Made by a program: the position numbers and the translations under genes. A stretch of DNA of 64,000 nt from the NCBI RefSeq assembly GCF_005503625.1, contig NZ_SCMX01000004.1:1-64000 (forward strand), in the 5' to 3' direction. Under the pieces are notes generated by a model. That model did not search any database and was not told the DNA's origin. It saw only the letters and a list, made by a program, of their open reading frames with translations. Every line of letters begins with the position of its first letter. The first letter of the stretch is position 1. Origin of the DNA: Cupriavidus sp. 2SB (GTDB taxonomy: Bacteria > Pseudomonadota > Gammaproteobacteria > Burkholderiales > Burkholderiaceae). Of this stretch, positions 1-8,240 are shown piece after piece.

Positions 1-35
1 CTCCCCCGCCCCTCTCCCGCGAAGCGGGAGAGGGG
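1..35. repeat. Hairpin repeat, copy cut by window edge
   Basis: Positions 9-35 form a perfect hairpin: CCCCTCTCCCGC, loop GAA, then the complementary arm. The same core (CCCCTCTCCC ... GGGAGAGGGG) recurs twice at 8060-8190 and, in modified form, in the terminator stem at 35240-35286. It lies just past the stop of the leftward Bug-protein gene, so it may also act as that gene's terminator. The element probably continues to the left of the window. Confidence 0.6.
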
Positions 36-63
36 AGAAAACAGTCAGGAGATTGTCGAGGCA

Positions 64-1047
64 TCACCCCGCCGTGATCCCCGCCGTCTTGATCACCTTC
101 CCCCACTTCTCGATCTCCGCATGGAGCCGCTTGCGCATCTGCTCCTGCGTCCCCGCATCAGCCTCAGCCCCCGCCTGCAGCAGCTTCTGCTTCACACTCG
201 GGTCATTCATCGCCACGTTGAAATCCGCATTGATCTTGTCGAGCACGGCTTTGGGCGTCTGGGCCGGGGCGAACAACGCTGCCCACGAATACGCTTCGTA
301 ACCCGGCAATCCCGATTCGGCCACGGTCGGCACATCGGGCAGCATGCCCGAACGCTTGCGGCTGGCCACGCCCAATACCTTGATACGTCCCGTCTTGATG
401 TGTTGCAGCGCAGTCGGCGCATCGCTGAACATCAACTGTACCTGTCCACCGAGCAGGTCATTCATCGCCGGGCCACTGCCCTTGTAGGGCACGTGCTGCA
501 ACTTCGTGCCCGCTTCCATGTTGAACAGTTCGCCCGCCAGATGCGTGCCGCCACCGTTGCCCGACGAGCCATATGAGAGCGTACGGCCGGGCTGCTTCGC
601 GTACGCAATCAGTTCCTTGATGTTGTTGGCAGGCACGGACGGATGCGCGACCACGAACACCGGGAACATCGCCGCGAAGCTCACCGGCGCGAAGTCCTTC
701 TCGATGTCGTACGGCAGCTTGCCCATCAGCGATGGATTCACCGCGTGGTGAATCGAGCCGAGGAACAGCGTGTAGCCATCGGGCGCCTCTTTGGATGCGA
801 TGGTGGCGCCGATCGTGCCGCCCGCGCCCGCGCGATTGTCGATGACGAGCGGCTGCTTCCAGATCTCGCCGAGCCGCTGGCTGAAGATGCGCGCGGTACT
901 GTCCACCGGACCGCCGGGCGGAAACGGCACGATCAGCCGCACCGGCTTGGCCGGCCATGGATCGCTGGCCAGCACCGATAGCGGATGCGTGGCGGCTGCC
1001 AGCGCGCCAGCAGCCATGAGCCGCCTGCGCATAGGGGAAATGATCAT
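64..1047 (-). CDS. Bug-family (TctC) substrate-binding protein
   Basis: A 327-residue periplasmic solute-binding protein of the tripartite tricarboxylate transporter (Bug) family. The N-terminus has an Arg-rich start and a hydrophobic stretch with a likely signal-peptidase site after about residue 27 (VLA-SD). The mature start WPAKPVRLIVPFPPGG is the typical family signature, and GAGGTIGA and PDGYTLFLG follow. The start is preceded by AAGGAGAC and overlaps the stop of the CoA ligase gene by 4 nt (ATGA), so the two are translationally coupled. No membrane TctA/TctB genes are nearby, which is usual for orphan Bug proteins of Burkholderiaceae. It probably captures the acid activated by the neighbouring ligase; the ligand cannot be read from the sequence. 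Confidence 0.93.
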   Translation of the reverse strand: MIISPMRRRLMAAGALAAATHPLSVLASDPWPAKPVRLIVPFPPGGPVDSTARIFSQRLGEIWKQPLVIDNRAGAGGTIGATIASKEAPDGYTLFLGSIHHAVNPSLMGKLPYDIEKDFAPVSFAAMFPVFVVAHPSVPANNIKELIAYAKQPGRTLSYGSSGNGGGTHLAGELFNMEAGTKLQHVPYKGSGPAMNDLLGGQVQLMFSDAPTALQHIKTGRIKVLGVASRKRSGMLPDVPTVAESGLPGYEAYSWAALFAPAQTPKAVLDKINADFNVAMNDPSVKQKLLQAGAEADAGTQEQMRKRLHAEIEKWGKVIKTAGITAG

Positions 1048-2573
1048 GCCTTGTCTCCTTGGGTCTGCATCGAACCGGCCTGCTCCCGCAGCACACGCTT
1101 GAGGATCTTGCCGTTGTTATTGGTAGGCAGTTCTGCCAGCGCGATGATTCGCGCGGGGCGTTTGTAAGGGGCCAGCCGGCTGCGCAGATGATCCTTGAGC
1201 GCGGCAAGTTCCAGCGGGCAGCCAGGACGCAGTTCCACGAACGCGACGATTTCCTCGTTGCCGTCGCCCTCGGGCGTGCCGACCACCGCCGAGCGCTGAA
1301 TGCTTGGATGGGTGTTCAATGCCGTTTCCACTTCTGCGGGATACACGTTGAAGCCCGAGCGGATGATCATTTCCTTGAGGCGACCCACCACGAAGACCGC
1401 GCCATCGGCGTGCATCTCGCCCAGGTCGCCGCTCGCATACCAGCCGCCTTCGCGCATCACGGCAGCGGTGGCTTCCGGATCGCGGAAATAGCCAGGCATC
1501 AGCCCCCTGCCCCGCAGCCAGAGTTCGCCGCGCTCGCCCAGCGGCAGCGGCTTGCCAGTCGTGGCGTCGGTGACCTGCACCTCGGCTTCGGCTACCGCAT
1601 AGCCCGCGCTGGTATCGGCACGCCGTTCGTCGATGCGCGTGACATGGACCGATCCCGCGTACTCGGAGAGTCCATAGCCATGGTGCAGCGTCAGCCCGAA
1701 CATCGCTTCCACGCGTTGCTTCAGCGCGAGGTCGAGCGGCCCTGCACCCGTGTAGATGTAGCGCAGCGACGGCGCTACAGGTTGCGTGATGCCTTGCTGT
1801 TGCAGATAGGCCAGCAGCCGCGAGAACAGCGTCGGCGGCCCCTGCAGTTGCGACACGCCGTGGTGCGCCAGCGCATCGAGCAGATCCTCGGGATCGAACT
1901 GCGGACGCATGACAAGCTGCGATCCGGCCAGCAGCGAACTCAGCAGCACCGTGCCAAGGCCAAAGATATGCGTCATCGGCACGAACGCGTAGCTGCGGTC
2001 TGCCGGACGCATCTCCCGTGCGTCGCGCGTCACGCGTGCAAAGTGGATCAGCGCGTCGTGCGTCAGCATCACGCCCTTCGGCTCACCCGTGGTGCCCGAG
2101 GTGAAGATCAGCGCGGCTACCTCGTCGCGCAACGGTTCGGGCTCCGTCACGGCGTCCGCGCGCACCGCCGAGCGCACCATGCCCGGGAGCGCGGACGGCA
2201 CGGCATCGAAGCGTGCCCCGTGCGCTGCGGCGGCCTGCGATGCCGATGCGGTGAAGTACACCACGCGGGCATCGGCGCGCGCCGCAAAGGCATCGATCTC
2301 GCCCGGCGCCATGCGTGCGTTGACGCCGCAAGACCATGCGCCCACGCGGCTGCAAGCCATGATCAGCGCCGCATGCTCGGGACAGTTCTCCGCCACCACC
2401 ATGACGCGGTCACCGGGGCGGACATCGAGCGCCCGCAGTTCTACCTCGGCCACATAGGTCAGCGCTCCAAGCTGGGCAAACGTCACCTGAGTGCCATCCG
2501 GCAGGTGGATGAACGGTTGATCGGGTGCCTCGTTCAACCAGTAATCGAGCAGGTGATGAATTCGCGTAGTCAC
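1044..2573 (-). CDS. AMP-dependent acyl-CoA synthetase (FadD-like)
   Basis: A 509-residue ANL-superfamily ligase that activates a carboxylic acid to its CoA thioester via an acyl-adenylate. Visible motifs are the phosphate-binding loop TSGTTGEPKG (about residues 158-167), GYGLSE, YASGDLGE, KEMIIRSGFNVYP and the C-terminal catalytic Lys in NNNGKILKR. The reading frame stays open upstream to 2894, but family alignment and an AGGA placed before it favour the GTG at 2573 (VTTRIHHLL). It is divergent from the acyl-CoA dehydrogenase genes and coupled to the downstream Bug-protein gene, so it should supply the CoA ester that enters the cluster. The substrate is unknown. Confidence 0.92.
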   Translation of the reverse strand: MTTRIHHLLDYWLNEAPDQPFIHLPDGTQVTFAQLGALTYVAEVELRALDVRPGDRVMVVAENCPEHAALIMACSRVGAWSCGVNARMAPGEIDAFAARADARVVYFTASASQAAAAHGARFDAVPSALPGMVRSAVRADAVTEPEPLRDEVAALIFTSGTTGEPKGVMLTHDALIHFARVTRDAREMRPADRSYAFVPMTHIFGLGTVLLSSLLAGSQLVMRPQFDPEDLLDALAHHGVSQLQGPPTLFSRLLAYLQQQGITQPVAPSLRYIYTGAGPLDLALKQRVEAMFGLTLHHGYGLSEYAGSVHVTRIDERRADTSAGYAVAEAEVQVTDATTGKPLPLGERGELWLRGRGLMPGYFRDPEATAAVMREGGWYASGDLGEMHADGAVFVVGRLKEMIIRSGFNVYPAEVETALNTHPSIQRSAVVGTPEGDGNEEIVAFVELRPGCPLELAALKDHLRSRLAPYKRPARIIALAELPTNNNGKILKRVLREQAGSMQTQGDKA

Positions 2574-2802
2574 TGCTGGCCGTCCTTTGCAATGCGGGAA
2601 GTGGTGCGCGCAGCATGAGCGCAAAGCCGTCGGGGCGCCATTCGTAAATGGCAAGGCCCGCCTTTGCCTCGCTGAAACCGCGCTGCAGTACGCGCGGGCG
2701 CAGGCTGGCAGCGCATTCCGCATAGATAAAGACCGGATTCGGCAAACCTGAACCAGAGCGACCGACACCCCCCTAGAATCGGTGGCATTGAGGAGACAAC
2801 CC

Positions 2803-3996
2803 ATGGACCTGCGTTTTTCCAAAGAAGAAGAATCCTTCCGCCAGGAAGTCCGTGCCTTCGTGCAGGCCAGCCTGCCCGCCGACATCCGCGACAAGGTGCT
2901 GGGCCACCGCCGCGTGGAGAAAGACGACTACGTGCGCTGGCACCGCATCCTGCACGCACAGGGCTGGGGCGCGCCCACCTGGCCGAAGGAATGGGGCGGC
3001 ACCGGCTGGAACGCGCTGCAACGCCTGATCTTCGAGATCGAAACCCTGCAGGCCGGCGCACCGCGCATGCTGCCGTTCGGCCTGACCATGATCGGTCCGG
3101 TCCTGATGAAGTACGCCAGCCAGGCGCACAAGGAACGATTCCTGCCGCGCATCCCCATGGTCGATGAGTTCTGGTGTCAGGGTTATTCCGAACCCGGCGC
3201 GGGTTCGGACCTGGCGTCGCTGCGAACCAGCGCGGTGCGGCGCGGCGACAAGTACATCGTCAATGGCCAGAAAACCTGGACCACGATGGCGCACTTTGCC
3301 GACTGGATCTTCTGCCTCGTGCGCACCGATCCGGAAGCCAAGGCGCAAGAAGGCATCTCGATGCTGCTGATCGACATGAAGTCGCCCGGCGTGACGGTGC
3401 GGCCCATCAAGACGCTTGATGGTGGCCACGATGTCAACGAGACGTGGTTCGAAGAGGTGGAAGTGCCCGTGGAGAACCTGCTGGGCGAGGAAAACCGCGG
3501 ATGGACCTATGCCAAGTACCTGCTCGGCCATGAACGCACCGGCATCGCAGGCATCGGCCATTGCTACCGCGAATTGCGCCAGTTGAAGCACTACGCGTCC
3601 GAAGCCACCGATGGCCGTGGCCGTCCGCTGATCGAAGAGCCGCGCATGCGCGATCGCATTGCACGTGTGGAGATGGACCTGCTGGCGCTGGAGATGCTGC
3701 TGTTGCGCGTGGCCACACAGGCCGCCGGCACGCCGGGACCGGAAGCATCGCTTGTGAAGATTCGCGGCTCGGAGTTGCAGCAGGATATCGCCATGCTGCA
3801 GATGGAAGTGGCCGGCCCGAACGGCTGGCCCTACTCGCCCGATTGGCTGGAACCCGGCGCACCGAATCCATCGAGCGGCCCGGACTGGGCACCGCCTGCT
3901 GCATCCACCTACTTCGACATGCGCAAGACCACGATCTACGGCGGTTCCACCGAAGTACAGAAAAACATCATCTCCAAGATGATCATCGGTTTCTAA
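2803..3996 (+). CDS. Acyl-CoA dehydrogenase, large subunit type
   Basis: A 397-residue FAD-dependent acyl-CoA dehydrogenase. The N-terminal helical domain (MDLRFSKEEESFRQEV), the flavin/substrate segment CQGYSEPGAGSDLASLRT and GQKTWTTMAH are typical. Near the C-terminus, where many family members carry the catalytic Glu, it reads TIYGGSTEVQ, with Gly in that place. This is common in FadE subfamilies that form heteromers or use another base. The start at 2803 has a strong GAGGAGA site. A second dehydrogenase begins 26 bp after its stop, suggesting a two-subunit enzyme like the alpha2beta2 steroid side-chain dehydrogenases; the heteromer is inferred. Confidence 0.92.
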   Translation: MDLRFSKEEESFRQEVRAFVQASLPADIRDKVLGHRRVEKDDYVRWHRILHAQGWGAPTWPKEWGGTGWNALQRLIFEIETLQAGAPRMLPFGLTMIGPVLMKYASQAHKERFLPRIPMVDEFWCQGYSEPGAGSDLASLRTSAVRRGDKYIVNGQKTWTTMAHFADWIFCLVRTDPEAKAQEGISMLLIDMKSPGVTVRPIKTLDGGHDVNETWFEEVEVPVENLLGEENRGWTYAKYLLGHERTGIAGIGHCYRELRQLKHYASEATDGRGRPLIEEPRMRDRIARVEMDLLALEMLLLRVATQAAGTPGPEASLVKIRGSELQQDIAMLQMEVAGPNGWPYSPDWLEPGAPNPSSGPDWAPPAASTYFDMRKTTIYGGSTEVQKNIISKMIIGF

Positions 3997-4022
3997 GCGC
4001 GCATCTCAGCAAGGACGACGAC

Positions 4023-5132
4023 ATGGATTTCACCTACAGCGAAGAACAGCAGATGCTGACCGACAGCCTGCGCCGCTTTGTCGCCTCGGCATATACCTTC
4101 GAGGCACGGCGCCGCAATGCGCGCGAGAACGGCAGCTTCGACACACATATCTGGTCCGCACTGGCCGAGATGGGCGTACTCGGCCTCTGCGTCCCCACCG
4201 AATACGGCGGCTTTGGCGAAGGCCCGGCCACGCAGGCCGTGGTACAGCGCGAGCTGGGCCGCGCGCTGGTGCAGGAACCCGTGATTCCCGGCGGCGTGAT
4301 TGCTGCCGCGATCCTCAAGCAGTTCGCGCCCGCCGCAATGCAGGCCGCGTATTTTCCTGCACTCGCCAGTGGCGAGAACGTGTTCGCCGTAGCCTATCTC
4401 GAACCCACCACACGCTATCGCACCGACACTGCTCAAGCACAAGCCCGCAAGCAAGGCACGGAAGGCTACGTGCTGAACGGCGCAAAGTCCGGCGTGTGGC
4501 ACGGTGCTGCAGCAAACATCTACATCGTGTCTGCAATGCTCGATGGCGTGCTCGCATTGTTCCTCGTGCAGCGCGATGCACCGGGCCTGAACATCACCAG
4601 CTATCCGACGATGGACCGCCTTGCCGGTGCCGACCTGACGCTCGCGGACGTGCCCGCCACGCTGCTGACGACGCAGGGTCTCGACGCCCTCGAAGTGGGC
4701 CTCGACCACGGCATTGCCGCGCAATGCGCTGCGGCTGCCGGTGCGATGGAGCGCCTGATCGAGATCACCGCCGAATACCTCGGCGCGCGCAAGCAGTTCG
4801 GCAAGCCGCTCGCCTCGTTCCAGTCGCTGCAGCACCGTGTGGCCGAGATGGTCATGCAGAAGGAACTGGCGCTGTCGATGGCCTACGTGGCCGCGCAGGG
4901 ACTCGATGCTATCGACATTGCGGAGCGACGCCGCAAGGTCTCGGCTGCAAAGGTCATCACCGCGCGCGCCGCGCGCTTTGTGGGCCAGCAGGCGGTGCAA
5001 CTGCATGGCGGCATGGGCATGACCGACGAGTTGGAGGTCGGCGACTACTTCAAGGCGCTCGCCATGGTGGACGTGCTGCTCGGCGACACGGACCTGCACA
5101 TGGAACGCTACACCGAGGCGATGGCCGCCTGA
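4023..5132 (+). CDS. Acyl-CoA dehydrogenase, second subunit
   Basis: A 369-residue acyl-CoA dehydrogenase-family protein beginning MDFTYSEEQQML. It has the usual alpha-beta-alpha domain order and the C-terminal FAD/partner motif QLHGGMGMTDE, followed by VLLGDTDLHMERY, which again lacks the classical Glu of the YEGT motif. It is shorter and more divergent than its upstream neighbour. The tight spacing and the shared lack of the classical base suggest that the two polypeptides form one alpha,beta-desaturase acting on the CoA ester made by the divergent ligase. An independent enzyme remains possible. Confidence 0.9.
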   Translation: MDFTYSEEQQMLTDSLRRFVASAYTFEARRRNARENGSFDTHIWSALAEMGVLGLCVPTEYGGFGEGPATQAVVQRELGRALVQEPVIPGGVIAAAILKQFAPAAMQAAYFPALASGENVFAVAYLEPTTRYRTDTAQAQARKQGTEGYVLNGAKSGVWHGAAANIYIVSAMLDGVLALFLVQRDAPGLNITSYPTMDRLAGADLTLADVPATLLTTQGLDALEVGLDHGIAAQCAAAAGAMERLIEITAEYLGARKQFGKPLASFQSLQHRVAEMVMQKELALSMAYVAAQGLDAIDIAERRRKVSAAKVITARAARFVGQQAVQLHGGMGMTDELEVGDYFKALAMVDVLLGDTDLHMERYTEAMAA

Positions 5133-5160
5133 TATCGAACACGCAAACGGATGAAACACG

Positions 5161-6327
5161 ATGACCATCAATAGCAAGGCATACATCGTCGGCGCCTACG
5201 AGCACCCGACCCGCAAGGCACCGGACAAGACCGTGGCGCAACTGCACGCCGAAAGCGCACGCGGCGCGCTGGAAGACGCTGGCCTGACGCTGGCCGATGT
5301 CGACGGCTACTTCTGCGCGGGCGACGCGCCCGGACTCGGCATGGTCAACATGGTCGACTATCTCGGCCTGAACGCCCGCCATGTGGATTCCAGCGAAATG
5401 GGCGGCTCGTCGTATATCGCGCACGTCTCGCACGCCGCGCAGGCCATTGCCGCCGGCAAGTGCAACGTGGCACTGATCACGCTCGCCGGCCGGCCCCGTT
5501 CGGAAGGATCGAGCGGTACGCAGGCGCGCAACTGGGGCGCCAACCTGCCCGACCAGCCGTTCGAGGCACCGTTCAATCCCGTGACGGTCAACCTGTACGC
5601 GATGGTCGCGCAGCGGCACATGTACGAGTTCGGCACGACGCCCGAGCAACTCGCGTGGATCAAGGTGGCCGCGTCGCATCACGCGCAGCACAACCCCAAT
5701 GCAATGCTGCGCGAACTGGTGACCGTCGAGGACGTTGTCAACTCGCCGATGATCTCCGATCCGCTACACCGGCTTGACTGCTGCGTGGTGTCCGATGGCG
5801 GCGGCGCGCTGATCGTTGCGCGCCCGGAAATCGCCGCTACGCTGAAGCGCCCGAAGATCAAGGTGCTGGGTGCGGGCGAGCACGTGAAGGGCCTGCTCGG
5901 CGGACAAGTGGACCTGTCGTGGTCTGCTGCAAAAATCTCCGGTGCCGCCGCGTTTGCCGAAGCCGGCGTCACGCCTTCGGATATCCAGTACGCGTCGATC
6001 TACGACAGTTTCACGATCACCGTGCTAATGCAGCTTGAAGACCTGGGCTTCTGCAAGAAGGGCGAAGGCGGCAAGTTCGTGATGGACGGCAACCTGATCT
6101 CGGGCGTGGGCAAGCTGCCCATCAACACCGATGGCGGCGGCCTGTGCAACAACCATCCGGCCAATCGCGGCGGCATCACAAAGGTGATCGAAGCCGTGCG
6201 CCAGTTGCGCGGCGAGGCGCATCCGGCAGTACAGGTCAAGAACTGCGGATTGGCATTGGCGCAGGGCACGGGCGGCTATATGGGCTCGCGCCATGGCTCC
6301 GCCACCCTGATCCTCGAACGCGAATAA
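5161..6327 (+). CDS. Thiolase-like protein (SCP-x/Ltp2 type), no nucleophilic Cys
   Basis: A 388-residue thiolase-fold protein of the lipid-transfer/SCP-x branch. Where thiolases have the nucleophilic Cys, this reads SEMGGSSYIAH with no Cys. The His region is present (GGGLCNNHPANRGG), but the terminal Cys-Gly motif is replaced by AQGTGGYMGSRHG. Two tyrosines, in IYDSFTITV and GGYMG, fall where Ltp2-type side-chain aldolases are reported to have catalytic tyrosines (from memory of the family). The next gene encodes a DUF35 protein, the known partner of Ltp2-type aldolases. The likely role is retro-aldol cleavage of a beta-hydroxyacyl-CoA rather than thiolysis; this is inference. Confidence 0.88.
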   Translation: MTINSKAYIVGAYEHPTRKAPDKTVAQLHAESARGALEDAGLTLADVDGYFCAGDAPGLGMVNMVDYLGLNARHVDSSEMGGSSYIAHVSHAAQAIAAGKCNVALITLAGRPRSEGSSGTQARNWGANLPDQPFEAPFNPVTVNLYAMVAQRHMYEFGTTPEQLAWIKVAASHHAQHNPNAMLRELVTVEDVVNSPMISDPLHRLDCCVVSDGGGALIVARPEIAATLKRPKIKVLGAGEHVKGLLGGQVDLSWSAAKISGAAAFAEAGVTPSDIQYASIYDSFTITVLMQLEDLGFCKKGEGGKFVMDGNLISGVGKLPINTDGGGLCNNHPANRGGITKVIEAVRQLRGEAHPAVQVKNCGLALAQGTGGYMGSRHGSATLILERE

Positions 6328-6341
6328 AAGGAAAGCAAGCC

Positions 6342-6749
6342 ATGACCACGCCTTATGTTTCCACGCCATACAAGGCCCCGGACGAGCTGCCGGACAACAC
6401 TGCCTTCTGGCAGGCCGCGCGCGAGGGCAAGTTGCTGGTGCGCCATTGCACCGGCTGCGGCAAGCCGCACTGGTATCCGCGCACGCTGTGTCCGTTCTGC
6501 ATGGGCGACACCGAATGGAAGACCGCCTCCGGCCTCGGTGAGATCTACTCGTTCAGCATCACACGCCGCGCGGGTCCGAACCCGTTCTGCATCGCCTATG
6601 TCCGTCTGGACGAAGGCGTGACGATGATGACGCATATCGTCGATACCGACCTGGATAGCGTGCGGATCGGGCAACGCGTGAAGGTGCGCTTTGCCGAAAC
6701 CGACGGAGAAGGCAGCGCACCAGTTCCTGTCTTCGCGCCGGTGGCCTAG
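6342..6749 (+). CDS. DUF35 Zn-ribbon/OB-fold protein, partner of the thiolase-like enzyme
   Basis: A 135-residue protein with an N-terminal rubredoxin-like Zn ribbon (Cys36, Cys39, Cys50, Cys53 in HCTGCG ... LCPFC) followed by an acyl-CoA-binding OB fold (GLGEIYSFSITRR ... GQRVKVRF). Such proteins are obligate partners of thiolase-fold acyl-CoA enzymes. The start at 6342 has AAAGGAA upstream and sits 14 bp after the thiolase-like gene. It is a stand-alone DUF35 rather than the C-terminal half of a MaoC hydratase fusion as in ChsH2. No hydratase gene is visible in the cluster, so the hydration step must be encoded elsewhere or be absent. Confidence 0.9.
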   Translation: MTTPYVSTPYKAPDELPDNTAFWQAAREGKLLVRHCTGCGKPHWYPRTLCPFCMGDTEWKTASGLGEIYSFSITRRAGPNPFCIAYVRLDEGVTMMTHIVDTDLDSVRIGQRVKVRFAETDGEGSAPVPVFAPVA

Positions 6750-6751
6750 GC

Positions 6752-8026
6752 ATGGCACCGACGAACCTTCCCTCGCCGTCGCGGCAGACCGGCGCGCTCA
6801 GTCACCTGCGCGTGCTCGACCTGTCGCGCGTGCTGGCCGGTCCATGGTGCACGCAGAACCTGGCCGACATGGGCGCCGACGTGATCAAGATCGAGAAGCC
6901 CGGCGCCGGTGACGACACGCGCCACTGGGGGCCTCCCTACCTCGATGGCGCGGACGGCTCGACGAATCAGGCGAGCTACTTTGCTGCGTGCAACCGCAAC
7001 AAGCGCTCGGTGACGGTGGACATCGCCACGCCGGAAGGCCAGAAGCTGGTGCGCGACCTGGCGGCGCAGAGCGATGTGGTCATCGAGAACTACAAGACGG
7101 GTAGCCTCAAGCGGTATGGACTCGACTATGAAACGCTCTCGGCGCTGAATCCGCGCCTGATCTACTGTTCGGTCACCGGCTTTGGCCAGACTGGCCCGTA
7201 CGCGACGCGCCCGGGCTACGACTTGCTCGTGCAGGCGATGAGCGGCCTGATGAGTATCACGGGGCAACCCGATGGCACGCCCGGCGCGGGGCCGATGCGC
7301 GTGGGCGTGGCCGTCATCGACGTGTTCACGGGCATGTATGCGACCACGGCCATCCTTGGCGCGATCGAGGCTCGGCACCACACCGGGCGCGGGCAAAGCA
7401 TCGACATCGCGCTGCTCGACGTAGCGATGGCGGTACTGGCCAACCAGGGTGCCGGATTCCTCAATGCGGGAGTCGTCCCCACGCGCCGGGGCAACGTGCA
7501 TCCAAGCGTGGTGCCCTATCAGGATTTCCCCACACGTGATGGCGACATGCTGCTGGCCATCGGCAACGACGGCCAGTTCGCGCGTTTCTGCGAAGTGGCC
7601 GATGTCGACTGGGCCCGCGACGCGCGCTACACGACGAACAGCGCCCGCGTGGCGAATCGCGACACGTTGATTCCGATGATGTGCGACATCACGCGGACGA
7701 AGCCCACGAGCGAATGGATTCACCTGCTCGAAGCAGCGACCGTGCCGTGCGGACCGATCAACGACATCGGCCAGGCGTTTGCCGATGAGCATGTGCAGTC
7801 TCGTGAGCTGCGTGTCGAACAGTTTCGCTACGCTGAGGGGTCTGGTGTTTCTGATCCGGTCAACCGGGTGTGCAGCACGGCCAGTCCGCTACGGTTGAGC
7901 GACACACCGCCAACGCTGCGGCATGCACCGCCTGCGCTCGGGCAGCATACGGAAGAGGTGCTGCGCGAGTGCTTGGGGTTGGATGGGGATGCGGTGGCGG
8001 GGTTGAGGGCCAGGGGGGTGTTGTAG
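6752..8026 (+). CDS. Class III (CaiB/BaiF) CoA-transferase
   Basis: A 424-residue formyl-CoA-transferase-type enzyme that moves CoA between carboxylic acids. It has the N-terminal signature LRVLDLSRVLAGPWCTQNLADMGADVIKIE, split here as LDLSRVLAGP and GADVIKIE. The nucleophilic Asp is in the segment VAVIDVFTG. It begins 2 bp after the DUF35 stop and is clearly in the same operon. It offers a second way to load CoA onto the pathway acid, beside the ATP-dependent ligase at 1044-2573. The donor and acceptor cannot be deduced. Confidence 0.92.
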   Translation: MAPTNLPSPSRQTGALSHLRVLDLSRVLAGPWCTQNLADMGADVIKIEKPGAGDDTRHWGPPYLDGADGSTNQASYFAACNRNKRSVTVDIATPEGQKLVRDLAAQSDVVIENYKTGSLKRYGLDYETLSALNPRLIYCSVTGFGQTGPYATRPGYDLLVQAMSGLMSITGQPDGTPGAGPMRVGVAVIDVFTGMYATTAILGAIEARHHTGRGQSIDIALLDVAMAVLANQGAGFLNAGVVPTRRGNVHPSVVPYQDFPTRDGDMLLAIGNDGQFARFCEVADVDWARDARYTTNSARVANRDTLIPMMCDITRTKPTSEWIHLLEAATVPCGPINDIGQAFADEHVQSRELRVEQFRYAEGSGVSDPVNRVCSTASPLRLSDTPPTLRHAPPALGQHTEEVLRECLGLDGDAVAGLRARGVL

Positions 8027-8059
8027 ACAAACCGCAAGCATGACAACTGCCGCTTGTTT

Positions 8060-8190
8060 GCTCCCCTCTCCCGCCATGCGGGAGAGGGGTTGGGGGTGAG
8101 GGCCGGCCGTCGCTATGCGAAAAGCGTGATCAGTTACGACACGCTTGCCCTCACCCCCAGCCCCTCTCCCATTTCATGGGAGAGGGGAGC
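8060..8190. repeat. Paired-hairpin (REP/BIME-like) intergenic element
   Basis: Two hairpins in inverted orientation. The left arm (8060-8103) reads GCTCCCCTCTCCCGC ... GCGGGAGAGGGG and then TTGGGGGTGAGGG. The right arm (8148-8190) reads CCCTCACCCCCAG and then CCCCTCTCCC ... GGGAGAGGGGAGC, so the whole 131-bp unit is a large imperfect inverted repeat with a small hairpin in each arm. The central 45 bp are unique. It lies between the convergently read-through CoA-transferase stop and the thioesterase gene and resembles a REP doublet. A related copy is at 1-35. Confidence 0.7.
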
Positions 8191-8240
8191 AAAGACACGC
8201 TACTATCCACCCAGCCAATCTCCCACTGCAGAGGTAACCC

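Noticed and set aside
1059-2618. A 519-codon open frame on the + strand
   Set aside because: Antisense to the acyl-CoA synthetase gene, which carries all ANL motifs on the other strand.
8027-8240. Gap with paired hairpins considered as a small RNA gene
   Set aside because: Both hairpins share a sequence core with other intergenic copies, which fits a repeat element better; no promoter or T-tract is evident.
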